From contig CAZHOJ010000002.1 in the NCBI GenBank assembly GCA_964534125.1, forward strand, positions 1 through 64,000: a stretch of DNA of 64,000 bases, given 5' to 3'. Shown here in pieces: positions 1 to 8,255 of this stretch; the first letter of the stretch is position 1, and every line of letters begins with the position of its first letter. This DNA comes from 2-02-FULL-55-14 sp964534125 (lineage in GTDB: Bacteria > Bacteroidota > Ignavibacteria > UBA10030). Under the pieces are notes generated by a model. That model searched no databases. It worked only from the letters and a program-made list of their open reading frames with translations, and had not been told where the DNA came from. A program made the translations under genes and the position numbers.

Positions 1-65
1 CCACCAGATGTGTCTTAATGAAGATAACCGAAAGCGATAGACGATGAGCCTAAAGAGATCTTGTC

Positions 66-114
66 TGATCAACGACAACTATAATTCCCGTTCAGCGACA
101 ATTATTTTTCCCGA
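66..114 (+). repeat. Left terminal repeat of the IS21 element
   Basis: Contains two tandem copies of CGACAA-N(6-7)-TTCCCG at about 73-90 and 96-112. It matches the reverse complement of 2548-2595 at most positions. The inner copy runs into the 3' end of istB, so the gene ends inside the terminal repeat. Confidence 0.8.
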
Positions 115-983
115 TGGGTTTTGGCCCTCGATGTGAGGGTTTTGTTGGTTTTGTGGGTTGTTTTGGGCTCGTTTCTTGGTTCTTTGACAATGGTCTGGTC
201 GGCTGAAGGCCTACGGTGTTGTTCGGATTGCTCGAGACGGTAGCTCTCGAGATTGAGCTCGATGATAATGCTGTGGTGAACAAGTCGGTCGATGGCCGCA
301 GCGGTGGTGGTCGGATCCTTGAAGACCTCGGTCCACTTGGAGAAGGGCAGATTGCTTGTGAGCAGAACGCTCCCCTGCTCATACCGATCAGCCAACAAGG
401 TGAAGAGCACCTCCATCTCATCACGACTTTGCTGGATGTAGCCTAACTCGTCGATGATGATGGCATCATATCGACCGAGGCGCTTGAGATATCGGGCAAG
501 CTTCAGGTCACGCTTTGCCAGCAGGAGCTCCTGGACCAGGAGACTACAGGTCGTAAAACGGATGCGTCGCTGCTGGTTCTGGATGAGCTCATGGGCGATG
601 GCACACAACAGGTGGGTCTTTCCGCTGCCTGAGCGGCCAAAGACGAGGACGTTTTCCTTGCGGTCAAGGAACGACCCTTCCAGAAGCCCGGTGACTTGTG
701 CGTTCTGTGCGCGCGGAAGCCGCTGGCGATTGAAGACCTGCATGGTTTTCTCCATCGGAAGACCCGATTCACGCAGGAGACGGCCAACCCGGTTAGTGCG
801 GCGCACCTCAGATTCCCGTTCAACGACATGGAGTAAGTACTGCTCGAAACTCAAGTGCTCGGCCTCGGCCATACGGGCAGCCTGATCGAAGACCTCCTTG
901 ACAGTCGGCAGATGGAGCTGCGTCAAGAGTGTCCGGAGACGATTCTGAAGCGAGTCTGTGGCGATACTGGTGGCTGTGGTCAT
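102..983 (-). CDS. istB: IS21 transposition helper ATPase IstB
   Basis: AAA+ ATPase that works with the IstA transposase in target selection and strand transfer. The 293-residue protein has a Walker A motif GRSGSGKTH at about residues 116-124 and a Walker B motif IIIDELGY at about 175-182, followed by a sensor-like LLTSNLPF, all in IstB order. The N-terminal 70 residues match the IstB N-terminal region. The last 40 residues are rich in Lys, Arg and Thr and look like a read-out of the IS end. The start overlaps the istA stop by 4 bp (ATGA), which suggests translational coupling. The gene appears intact, so the element may still be active. Confidence 0.95.
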   Translation of the reverse strand: MTTATSIATDSLQNRLRTLLTQLHLPTVKEVFDQAARMAEAEHLSFEQYLLHVVERESEVRRTNRVGRLLRESGLPMEKTMQVFNRQRLPRAQNAQVTGLLEGSFLDRKENVLVFGRSGSGKTHLLCAIAHELIQNQQRRIRFTTCSLLVQELLLAKRDLKLARYLKRLGRYDAIIIDELGYIQQSRDEMEVLFTLLADRYEQGSVLLTSNLPFSKWTEVFKDPTTTAAAIDRLVHHSIIIELNLESYRLEQSEQHRRPSADQTIVKEPRNEPKTTHKTNKTLTSRAKTHREK

Positions 984-2482
984 ACGCAGACCATCTCCTG
1001 TTCACCCGAGGCAAGCAGTCGATCATAGATGGATAGATCTACGGGGAGGATGAGCGCATCACGACTTCGTGCGTCGTGGGCCTCATCTTCGCCGGTGATT
1101 TCCTGCGACAGGCTCTCAGGACTCAGACACGCTGCCCGTCCCAGCAGGCGCTCCAGGGCACGGTCGACAGCCCCTTCGCCGATCTGGGCAGCCATCTGGA
1201 GGATTGCCAGATAGATCTTGACTGCTGAGCGCTCCTGTGTGCACTGTTCTTTGAGCTGATCATAGGCCATACGGAAGCGATGCGTGGGAAAGAGGTCCTC
1301 CCGGTAGCGGTAGTTGGCAAAGGCACCCGGCTTTTTGATGAGCCAGTCAATGATATGCCGGTATTGGATGTGATGACGCTTTTCCCCGCGCAGTCGTGGC
1401 ATGGTCTCAACACGCTGGGAGCCGTAGTCCACCTCCAGATGCTCGCTATGCAATCGGACCTCGACCTGCTGGCCGATCAAGCGACTGTTGACCGAATAAG
1501 TATTGTGGTTCACGCGGATGGTGCTCGCAAGGGAGACCCGGACCCGTTCGCGTTTGACGGCTTCCAGGCGTGCCGAGGGAAGGGGGCCGAAGGTGAGCCG
1601 CTCCTCCTCCAGACGCTTGCTCCTTCCGGCGTTCAACCGGCTGAAAAGGTGCCGGAGGAACTCGGCATACTCCTGGCGGCTGCCAAAGTCCCGGCTACCG
1701 CGCAGCATCAGCTCCTGATCCACCACACGCTTCAAACGGTAATGACGCTGCTCGACGTCACCGTTCTCATGGGGACTCTCACGATTGGTTTTTCGGCCCT
1801 CGAGGCCGTAATAGCGCAGGAGAGCCTCGTAGCGAGCCGTGAACTCGTGAACGTTGGGCAATTTGTGAACGGCAGCCGTGAGTCGATCCGTCTGGTGAGC
1901 CAGCGGAACGCCTCCGAGCTCCCAGAGGGCGTTCTGCAGCCCTTCACTGAGACTCTCGAAGCTCTCGGAGAAGCAGATCGTGCCACTCTCCCAGTTCGAA
2001 TACGGAAGCACAAAATGGTAGAGGAGATGCTCAAAGCTACTGCCAGCGATCGTGACGCCCAGCTCCCGCATGGAGGTGAAGTCGGATTGCGACAGCTCTC
2101 CCGGTTTATGCAACTGTGGAAAGAAGATCTGTCGTCCCGGACCTTCCAGCGCTCGCCAGCGTTTGACCCGGCGTTGCAGCGTGCGCAACTGCCCGTCGGC
2201 GTACGCCCCAGGCTTCTGGCGTTGGAGGTATTCAAACACCGTCTTGGCTTCCAAGCCTGGGTTCAGGGCGAACATCGGCTTGATCTCTTCCCATATCTGG
2301 GCGAAGGGATCCGTCCGCGTTCGCCACGTGTGAGAGATTTTGACTTCACTCGGCAGCTTCCCCAGCAGGGCCCATTTTCGAGCTGTTTTCTCGTCCATCC
2401 CGGCCTTGGCGGCTGCGATGGCTTGGGTGCGTTCTGTTTGCATCAGTGTAATGACCTTCCTGGCTTGCCGGTCACTGATCAT
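980..2482 (-). CDS. istA: IS21-family transposase IstA
   Basis: DDE transposase of 500 residues. A helix-turn-helix region lies near the N terminus (residues about 5-35, ISDRQARKVITL onward). The catalytic acidic residues fit D in QSDFT (about residue 135), D in HQTDRLTA (about 200) and E in ENGDVEQ (about 243). A C-terminal beta-barrel-like region follows (SLASTIRVNHNTYSVNSRL). The open frame extends 17 codons further upstream, but the start at 2482 is preferred because GGAGGAG lies about 7 nt before that ATG. It overlaps istB by 4 bp. No frameshift or internal stop is seen. Confidence 0.95.
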   Translation of the reverse strand: MISDRQARKVITLMQTERTQAIAAAKAGMDEKTARKWALLGKLPSEVKISHTWRTRTDPFAQIWEEIKPMFALNPGLEAKTVFEYLQRQKPGAYADGQLRTLQRRVKRWRALEGPGRQIFFPQLHKPGELSQSDFTSMRELGVTIAGSSFEHLLYHFVLPYSNWESGTICFSESFESLSEGLQNALWELGGVPLAHQTDRLTAAVHKLPNVHEFTARYEALLRYYGLEGRKTNRESPHENGDVEQRHYRLKRVVDQELMLRGSRDFGSRQEYAEFLRHLFSRLNAGRSKRLEEERLTFGPLPSARLEAVKRERVRVSLASTIRVNHNTYSVNSRLIGQQVEVRLHSEHLEVDYGSQRVETMPRLRGEKRHHIQYRHIIDWLIKKPGAFANYRYREDLFPTHRFRMAYDQLKEQCTQERSAVKIYLAILQMAAQIGEGAVDRALERLLGRAACLSPESLSQEITGEDEAHDARSRDALILPVDLSIYDRLLASGEQEMVCV

Positions 2483-2547
2483 CCTTGACTCCTCCTTCGT
2501 TACTGGCATCAGAAGGACGTCAGTGTACCGCAAATCCGGCTACAAAT

Positions 2548-2595
2548 CGGGAATTTTAATTGTCGCCGGACGGGAAGAATAAATGTCGCCAATCA
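2548..2595 (-). repeat. Right terminal repeat of the IS21 element
   Basis: On the minus strand this reads TGATTGGCGACA, then two tandem copies of the CGACA...TTCCCG motif, matching the left end in order and spacing. It lies just upstream of istA. Confidence 0.8.
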
Positions 2596-2727
2596 AACGA
2601 TCCAAAGGTTCGCCAACCAGACATCACAAAGGCTAAGGAACTGCTTGGCTGGTCCCCGAAGGTGGATCGAAAGGATGGCTTGAAGCGGACGATGACGTAC
2701 TTCAGAGAAAAGCTGGGGGTGCAGTAG
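2596..2727 (+). pseudogene. 3' fragment of a UDP-glucuronate decarboxylase-like epimerase
   Basis: An open stretch of 43 codons directly beside the IS right tip reads NDPKVRQPDITKAKELLGW, then SPKV and a short tail ending at TAG 2725-2727. DPK-x-R-x-PDI-x-KAK-x-LGW is the hallmark C terminus of extended SDR sugar-nucleotide enzymes of the UDP-xylose synthase (UXS/ArnA C-terminal) type. The N-terminal 270 or so residues are absent. The 65 bp left of the IS do not encode the missing part in any plus-strand frame. The gene is therefore truncated, presumably by IS insertion followed by rearrangement, or the left junction is an assembly join at a repeated IS. It lies 3.5 kb before another sugar-nucleotide operon. 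Confidence 0.8.
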
Positions 2728-3484
2728 GGGAGCGCGGGGATACTCCGCACGTTTGCATGGTACACGTGGCACCCCGCTGGGGTGCTTCTTCGCTTTTTAT
2801 GGGTTTTGTTAGAAACCTGAGACCCCTACGGGGTCTCGTAGAACACTCCGGGGAGGCCCATTGGCCCAGAGGTCCCGCCTGCGGCCTGCCTTCGGCGCCT
2901 GCCCGCCAGACCCTATGGTTTTGGCGGGGGCAGTCTCCTCCGGGCCGTGACATACCCACCCGGCAGGCCTATGTATGGATCCTGAATCCGGCCTTGCGGG
3001 CGTTTCAGCCTGCCCGCCGAATGCCTGCAGGCGGGGATGACGTTTGTGGGCAGGTTCCTTTTTCAGTTTTCTCTGGGCTTCCTAGACCGCACGAGCTCCT
3101 GTTCTCCGCCTGCCGAATCGCCTGCCTTTTCCTGCCTACCCCTCGACTCACTTCGCTCGCTCGGGGCCCCGAGCGGTGAGCCCCGAGCGAAGTCGAGGGG
3201 TCGAACCGTCGAGGGGCTGCTTATTCTCCCAGAGCTTCCTCCCAGCCCTCCGCCTGCCTTCTCGTGCCTAGTGCATACTGCCTAGTCTTCCCGCCGTAAC
3301 TCCTTGATTTACCACAGAATAGCCCCGCCTCCTCAATTCCCCACTAAACCCTCCTCCTAAGTATATTGTCTAACCAACTGCCCTGAACGGAATGACCCAG
3401 GTCCCGAGATTTCACATCCATCATCCTCCAACTATCGTTGCGTCCGTTGCTCACCGTTGCGGTCGTTGCGCGAAACCTCTTTGA
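2728..3484. repeat. Gene-free stretch filled with dispersed repeats
   Basis: No convincing gene. From 2728 to about 2860 runs a segment repeated at 44645-44765. It contains the palindromes GCACCCCGCTGGGGTGC and GAGACCCCTACGGGGTCTC. From about 3010 comes a CCTGCCCGCCGAATGCCTGCAGGCGGG-like palindrome of the type scattered through this window. At 3139-3200 lies a long inverted repeat whose arms read CCCCTCGACT...CGCTCG and CGAGCGAAGTCGAGGGG. Near 3265 are GCCTAGTGCATACTGCC heptamer-like units. The promoter for the sigma factor gene should lie at the right end but no clear elements are seen. Confidence 0.75.
3139..3200. repeat. Long imperfect palindrome, possible transcription barrier
   Basis: The two arms, CCCCTCGACT...TTCGCTCG on the left and CGAGCGAAGTCGAGGGG on the right, can pair over most of their length around a GGGGCCCC centre. 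No T-run follows, so it is better described as a palindromic intergenic repeat than as an intrinsic terminator. Confidence 0.7.
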
Positions 3485-4084
3485 ATGGGCAGTCCCGGGA
3501 CCACAGATCAGGACCTCATCGCCGCCTTCCGTCAGGGAAACGAGCAGGCCTTCAATGAGCTCGTACGACGATATCAGGAACGCGTCTACTGGCTCGCCCG
3601 AAGGTTCGTCGAGGACCACGACGCCGCAGACGATGTCGTTCAGGATGTGTTCATCAAGGCATACGAAAGCCTCGCAGACTTCCGCGGTGATTCGTCGTTC
3701 TACACCTGGATCTACCGCATCACGGTGAACCTCTCCCTGAACGCCGTCAGGAAGCGAAAGGTCAGAGAGTTCTTCAGGCTGGAAGATGTAGCCGGACTCG
3801 GGGAGTCGGAAGAGAAAGAACCCGACCGGATCGCGGAATCGAATGAGACTCGCGCCATGATCCAGAAGGCCATCGAGACTCTTCCGGAAAAACAGAAGGC
3901 GACGTTCGTGCTGCGATACTACGAGGAGCTGTCCTACGAGGAGATGTCGAAGATACTGAAGACGAGCGTAGGTGGACTGAAGGCGAATTATTTCCATGCT
4001 TTGAAGAAGGTGGGGGCGTTCATTAAAGATATGCACGCAGACCTGCCCGCTGGTCAGGCGGGGACGCAGAGACAGAGAGGATAA
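3485..4084 (+). CDS. ECF-type RNA polymerase sigma factor (sigma-E/RpoE-like)
   Basis: Group 4 sigma factor of 199 residues. Region 2 lies at about residues 20-90 (AFNELVRRYQ, then ARRFVEDHDAADDVVQDVFIKA, with the conserved DD-x-x-Q-D-x-F of region 2.2). A linker follows, then region 4 at about 125-180 (LPEKQKATFVLRYYEELSYEEMSKIL, a helix-turn-helix). It is followed 66 bp later by a zinc-finger anti-sigma factor gene, the usual partner arrangement. The last 14 residues (from about 186, including LPAGQAG) fall outside the family and are encoded by a GC-rich palindrome (CTGCCCGCTGGTCAGGCGGG) that has replaced or extended the natural end. Likely controls an envelope stress response, judged from its neighbours. 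Confidence 0.93.
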   Translation: MGSPGTTDQDLIAAFRQGNEQAFNELVRRYQERVYWLARRFVEDHDAADDVVQDVFIKAYESLADFRGDSSFYTWIYRITVNLSLNAVRKRKVREFFRLEDVAGLGESEEKEPDRIAESNETRAMIQKAIETLPEKQKATFVLRYYEELSYEEMSKILKTSVGGLKANYFHALKKVGAFIKDMHADLPAGQAGTQRQRG

Positions 4085-4150
4085 ATGCAGGAATGAATAT
4101 TCATATTCCTCTGCGTCTCCCCGTCTCTGCGTGAGTACGCTTCTAATCCT

Positions 4151-4834
4151 ATGACAAAACATCCCGATACACTCCTGGACCTTGCCGAAGGCACCCTCCC
4201 GGCTGCAGAGGCCCATGAACTTCAGCTTCATGTGGACTCCTGCCCGCAATGCCGGTCCGAGCTGGAGTCTCTGCGCTTCGCGCTTGGAGCACTGAAGGAA
4301 CATGGGGGAGTAGGCAGTAGTGACTTCGCACTACGGAGAAAGCCCGAGAGCAGTACTCTTTCTCCGAAGTCCGAAGTCCGAAGTGCGTACTCTGGCGTTT
4401 CTCCCCAGTCCGAAGTGCCAAGTGCCTACTTCTCTTCACTTTTGCCCCGGGTCAGGTCACGTCTCGACCGTCGTTCCTCTCTCCGAGGGTTGTCGCTTGG
4501 CGAGTCTCTTACTCGTCTCGTCGCTCCTCTGGCAGCCAGTGTCGGCGTCATTCTCGTCCTCGTGTCAGTCTCCCCGGAAGCAGGGGCACCGGCTGATGCT
4601 ATGACCTGGTCGTCCGCGATGGAGTATTTATCGGAGTCCAGCTATCCATGGCTCTCTGAGAACGGACTGGCGATCCAGGAAGACTACTTTCTTCAGGATG
4701 TGATCTCCATTTCGGACCTTCCCGCAGGAATTGCGGACATCAGTCCTATAGACGTAGGCACGCACACATCGATTCTATCGGATGACGAGATTGAATCGAT
4801 CATACAAGCACTCCAGAAAAGAATCGTGCTGTGA
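4151..4834 (+). CDS. Membrane anti-sigma factor with N-terminal zinc finger
   Basis: Probable regulator that holds the upstream sigma factor at the inner membrane. Residues about 1-45 form a zf-HC2 anti-sigma domain: H at about 22, then HVDSCPQCRSEL with the H-x(3)-C-x(2)-C zinc motif. One hydrophobic segment at about 120-142 (LVAPLAASVGVILVLVSVSP) would cross the membrane, leaving an acidic periplasmic tail of about 80 residues. Between finger and membrane lies a linker (about 60-100) encoded by degenerate heptanucleotide repeats (CCGAAGT units at 4362-4387), which gives a low-complexity Ser/Pro/Glu sequence. The linker is probably unstructured, so repeat growth there may be tolerated. The C-terminal domain is not recognised. 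Confidence 0.8.
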   Translation: MTKHPDTLLDLAEGTLPAAEAHELQLHVDSCPQCRSELESLRFALGALKEHGGVGSSDFALRRKPESSTLSPKSEVRSAYSGVSPQSEVPSAYFSSLLPRVRSRLDRRSSLRGLSLGESLTRLVAPLAASVGVILVLVSVSPEAGAPADAMTWSSAMEYLSESSYPWLSENGLAIQEDYFLQDVISISDLPAGIADISPIDVGTHTSILSDDEIESIIQALQKRIVL

Positions 4835-4915
4835 TATACCGAGGAGTCTTACTACTCTCTACTTCCATCTCGCTTCTCAGTCTGACTATGTCGAGACCTT
4901 ACTAAGGATATCATC

Positions 4916-5368
4916 ATGAATCGCTGCCTTGCACTTTTCGCTCTTTGCCTTTCGCTCTTCGCGGTTGCCCAGACTCAAACCAGACCTCCGCAAGAACGTC
5001 TCGAGCAGCTCAAGAAGCTCCGCCTCATGGAGTTCCTCAGGCTCGACGAAGAGACCTCCGTCCGCTTCTTCTCCCGCTACGGCGAGCATCAGGACGCCGT
5101 CCGCGACATCGTCGAGAAACGCTCGAAGGGCATCGATGAGCTGTACGAGAACATGAAGGACGGAGATGACGTGGACTACGGCAGGTTCATCGACCAGACC
5201 ATCGCAATGGAGAAAGAGATCATCCAGGAGAGAGAGTCATTCCTGCGGGGGCTCGAGGACATCCTGACCAAGCGGCAGATTGCACAATATGTGGTTTTTG
5301 AGAGGCGGTTTAATCAGGAGGTCAGGGGAATGCTCAGGGATATGCAGGAGAGGCGACGGAGGTTCTGA
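4916..5368 (+). CDS. Periplasmic Spy/CpxP-like helical protein
   Basis: Small exported protein of 150 residues with a signal peptide (MNRCLALFALCLSLFAVAQ, cleavage near residue 19). The mature part is highly charged and predicted all-helical, with a late LTKRQIAQYVVFERRF segment resembling the LTxxQ motif of Spy/CpxP/ZraP chaperones. It starts 81 bp after the anti-sigma gene, so it is probably a target or component of the same envelope-stress operon. Similarity to Spy is at the level of layout and motif only; the precise family is uncertain. Confidence 0.6.
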   Translation: MNRCLALFALCLSLFAVAQTQTRPPQERLEQLKKLRLMEFLRLDEETSVRFFSRYGEHQDAVRDIVEKRSKGIDELYENMKDGDDVDYGRFIDQTIAMEKEIIQERESFLRGLEDILTKRQIAQYVVFERRFNQEVRGMLRDMQERRRRF

Positions 5369-6271
5369 GGTGCAGTAGTCAGCCCTCACTTAGCACTAGA
5401 AGCTATCTCAAAAATGCCCCTCCACAGGATAGTTTCTCGCAAAGCTCGCAAAGTAGGCAACGTCCGCAACGCAAGACTTAATATAATGTAAGGGTCCCAC
5501 GTTGCGACCCCTTTTTTCTACCGTTGCGGTCGTTGCCTGCCTGCAGGTGTTCGTCAGGCAGGCGAGAAATGATTTTGAGATGGGTTCTACACAGAATGAT
5601 ATCTTGTCAGCAGCCATGCCAGACCTGCGTCATCCCTGCCTGCGTGCCTCGGCAGGCAGGCCCGCATGCTGTAAGCGGCCTGCCCCCGCCCGCCTGTGGC
5701 GTTCGCCCGCCCGGACGGCATGGTCGGACGGGGGCGGGCGCCGGCTGTCTGGCGGGGAATCGCCTGCCAGACCTATTGTCATCCCCGCATGCTGTAAGCG
5801 GCCTGCCCGCCGTCTTTCTGGCGGGGGATCGCCATTTTCTGATTCACAGTTGCCAACGCCGTGTTAGGCGACCCCTGCTAGTTGCATGCAGGCCTGCCCG
5901 ACTGCCGTCTGGCAGGCGGGGGTGACGTGGAGCTGTGGAGGCCAGGATAGATCCTCATTCGCACGATGCCATGGGTTGTCCTCAGGTAGGTCACGGATAG
6001 CGGATTGCTTCGGCAACGCAGCGGCTTCGGGCATGATTCTGTGTCCAAAACGCTGCGTCGCCTCGCAATGACGAGGGCAGGGGATGATAGCTGCCTTCCG
6101 GGTTATCCCCTCCTGGCCTACGCCTTTTCCTACTCGCTTCTCTCCCCTCGCCTCAATCCAATTGCCAATTGCCTCTTTCCAATTACTCCTCCAAGTGCGT
6201 CATTTCCTCAAAAATCCCTATATTCCTCATCTCAATATCATCACTCATCCCAACGTCATCGGCACATCTCC
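5369..6271. repeat. 900-bp gene-free region of palindromic repeats
   Basis: No gene is supported; the open frames here run through GC-rich repeats. At least four copies or partial copies of the CCTGCC...GGCAGG palindrome family are present (5535-5565, 5636-5665, 5690-5765, 5780-5825), two of them preceded by the shared string GCATGCTGTAAGCGGCCTGCC. ACCGTTGCGGTCGTTGC near 5519 also occurs near 3452. Around 6160-6195, CCAATTGCCAATTGCC heptamer repeats appear just before gmd. No clear promoter was recognised. Confidence 0.7.
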
Positions 6272-7312
6272 ATGAAAAAGGCACTCATCACCGGCATCAC
6301 GGGTCAGGACGGCTCATATTTGGCGGAAATCCTGCTGGAAAAGGGCTATGAGGTCCACGGCATCGTCCGCCGGAGCAGCTCGTTCAATACAGGCAGGATC
6401 GACCATCTTTTTAACGATCCTGCTGTGCATGACAAAAGGCTGTTCCTCCACTACGGCGATGTCACGGATACCAGCAGCCTGAATCGGTTGTTGGAGAAGA
6501 TCAAGCCCGAAGAGATCTATAATCTGGCCGCGCAGAGCCATGTGAAAGTCTCGTTCGAGATCCCTGAGTACACCGCCGAAGTAGATGCGATGGGAACACT
6601 TAGATTCCTCGACGCCATTCGGGAAACGGGAGTGAAGACCAGGTTCTATCAGGCATCGACGAGCGAGCTGTATGGCAAGGTGCAGGAGATTCCTCAGACG
6701 GAGAAAACGCCATTCTATCCCCGCAGTCCATACGGGGTCGCCAAGCTCTATGGCTTCTGGATCGTCAAGAACTACCGCGAATCGTATGGCCTGCATGCCG
6801 CGAACGGAATTCTCTTCAATCATGAGTCTCCGCGTCGGGGCGCCACGTTCGTCACGCGCAAGGTCACCCTGGCCGCCGCTCGCATCAAGAACGGCTCGAA
6901 CGAAGTGCTGCGACTAGGGAACCTGGACGCGAAACGGGACTGGGGCTATGCTCCGGAATACTGCGAGGGAATGTGGAAGATGCTGCAGCTCAAGTCCCCT
7001 GAGGATTTCGTCCTCGCCACCGGGGAAACCCACTCGGTGAGAGAGTTCACCGAAGAGGCATTTGCGGCTCTCGGCATGGAGATACAATGGAAGGGGAGCG
7101 GGATCGAGGAAAAGGGATTTCTCAAGAAGGATGGAAGACAGGTGGTTGGCATCGATCCCGTGTACTTCAGACCTGCCGAGGTCGATCTCCTTATCGGCGA
7201 TCCGGCGAAGGCGAAGAAGCTTCTGGATTGGGAGCCGAAGACAACGTTCAAGGAACTCGTGGAACTCATGGCGAAAGCGGATTTCGATCTGGTGAAATCT
7301 GGGAAAGTGTAG
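6272..7312 (+). CDS. gmd: GDP-mannose 4,6-dehydratase
   Basis: Converts GDP-D-mannose to GDP-4-keto-6-deoxy-D-mannose, the first step to GDP-L-fucose and related sugars of surface polysaccharide. The 346 residues begin with the Rossmann motif ITGITGQDGSYLAE, followed by VHGIVRRSSSFNT, which is diagnostic for GMD. The catalytic set is present: STSELYG (Thr/Ser and Glu) and SPYGVAK (Tyr and Lys). ILFNHESPRRG and RDWGYAPEY are further family signatures. The ATG at 6272 is chosen because the protein then starts exactly at the family N terminus; the open frame extends upstream only through repeat sequence. It is followed 10 bp later by fcl. Confidence 0.97.
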   Translation: MKKALITGITGQDGSYLAEILLEKGYEVHGIVRRSSSFNTGRIDHLFNDPAVHDKRLFLHYGDVTDTSSLNRLLEKIKPEEIYNLAAQSHVKVSFEIPEYTAEVDAMGTLRFLDAIRETGVKTRFYQASTSELYGKVQEIPQTEKTPFYPRSPYGVAKLYGFWIVKNYRESYGLHAANGILFNHESPRRGATFVTRKVTLAAARIKNGSNEVLRLGNLDAKRDWGYAPEYCEGMWKMLQLKSPEDFVLATGETHSVREFTEEAFAALGMEIQWKGSGIEEKGFLKKDGRQVVGIDPVYFRPAEVDLLIGDPAKAKKLLDWEPKTTFKELVELMAKADFDLVKSGKV

Positions 7313-7322
7313 AGCAGTGAGC

Positions 7323-8255
7323 ATGGAGCAAGGAGCAAAGATATTTGTAGCTGGTCATAGAGGACTTGTCGGATCAGCGATCGTCAGAGCGCTGAAGGCC
7401 CAGGGATTTTCGAATATCCTTACTGCCGACAGAAAAGAACTGGACCTGCTTGACCATCATAAGGTCGTGGCATTTCTTGAGAGGGAGAAACCTGAATACC
7501 TCTTCCTTGCAGCCGCAAAGGTCGGCGGTATCCAGGCGAACAACGTCTATTCGGCGGATTTCATCTATCAGAACCTCCAGATACAGAACAACGTCATCCA
7601 CGGCGCTCATCTGGCCGGCGTGAAGAAACTCTGCTTCCTTGGCAGCTCCTGCATCTATCCCAAGTTCGCCCCTCAGCCGATGAAGGAGGATGCGCTTCTG
7701 ACGGGTATCCTGGAGCCCACGAACGAGGCGTATGCCATCGCCAAGATAGCAGGCATCAAGATGGCCCAGATGTACCGGAAGCAGTACGGCGCGAACTTCA
7801 TCTCTGTGATGCCCACCAATCTCTATGGTCCCGGGGATAATTTCGACCTGCAGAACTCCCACGTTCTTCCTGCTCTCATTCGGAAGTTCATCGAAGCCGC
7901 CGGATCCAACGCCCCGAATGTGACGATCTGGGGGACCGGCTCGCCGAAACGGGAATTCCTGTATGTGGACGATATGGCCGACGCCTGCGTCTTTCTCATG
8001 CGGAACTATGACAGCCCGGAGATCGTCAACATCGGAACAGGGAAGGATATCTCCATAAAGGAATTGGCAGAAATGATCCGTGAGGAGGTTGGATATACAG
8101 GGGAACTGGTGTTCGACAGCTCGAAGCCGGACGGGACACCGAGGAAGCTCCTCGACGTATCGAAGCTGACCGCGCTTGGCTGGAAGCCAAAAGTAAGCCT
8201 GCGTGATGGTATCCGCGCAACGATAGACTGGTACAAAAAGAACAGGCCGGCATGA
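7323..8255 (+). CDS. fcl: GDP-L-fucose synthase
   Basis: Bifunctional 3,5-epimerase/4-reductase that turns the Gmd product into GDP-L-fucose. About 310 residues: Rossmann motif FVAGHRGLVGSAI, GGIQANN, the catalytic region GSSCIYPKFAPQPM, and NEAYAIAKIAG with the Tyr-x3-Lys pair; the MPTNLYGPGDNFD stretch is typical of WcaG/Fcl. The start is either GTG 7317 or ATG 7323; ATG is preferred, and neither has a strong ribosome binding site. It lies 10 bp after gmd and overlaps the next gene by 4 bp, so the three form an operon. Confidence 0.95.
   Translation: MEQGAKIFVAGHRGLVGSAIVRALKAQGFSNILTADRKELDLLDHHKVVAFLEREKPEYLFLAAAKVGGIQANNVYSADFIYQNLQIQNNVIHGAHLAGVKKLCFLGSSCIYPKFAPQPMKEDALLTGILEPTNEAYAIAKIAGIKMAQMYRKQYGANFISVMPTNLYGPGDNFDLQNSHVLPALIRKFIEAAGSNAPNVTIWGTGSPKREFLYVDDMADACVFLMRNYDSPEIVNIGTGKDISIKELAEMIREEVGYTGELVFDSSKPDGTPRKLLDVSKLTALGWKPKVSLRDGIRATIDWYKKNRPA

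Larger units (their letters stand above)
66..2595 (-). mobile_element. IS21-family insertion sequence with istA and istB
   Basis: About 2.5 kb, within the usual IS21 size range. Both ends carry related inverted sequence, each made of two tandem copies of a motif of about 20 bp with the core CGACAA...TTCCCG, which is the typical multi-copy terminal repeat of IS21 elements. Taking TG at 66 and CA at 2595 as the tips satisfies the TG...CA rule. The two genes are on the minus strand and overlap by 4 bp (istA then istB), and both read intact. No target-site duplication could be recognised: the left flank ends CTTGTC and the right flank begins AACGATCC. The exact tips are therefore uncertain by a few bases. 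The right tip abuts a broken sugar-nucleotide epimerase gene. Confidence 0.88.

Noticed and set aside
1..65. Open minus-strand frame left of the IS (QDLFRLIVYRFRLSS...)
   Set aside because: Only about 20 codons at the window edge; too short to assign and not related to the UXS fragment.
1280..2488. Plus-strand open frame of 402 codons
   Set aside because: Antisense to istA, no recognisable motif; the minus-strand transposase with DDE residues explains the region.
56..2605. Target-site duplication of the IS21 element
   Set aside because: Flanks CTTGTC and AACGATCC do not match over 4-8 bp, and shifting the ends by a few bases does not help.
2757..3179. Plus-strand open frame of 140 codons after the IS
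   Set aside because: Runs through dispersed palindromes (GCACCCCGCTGGGGTGC and others) and has repeat-like composition.
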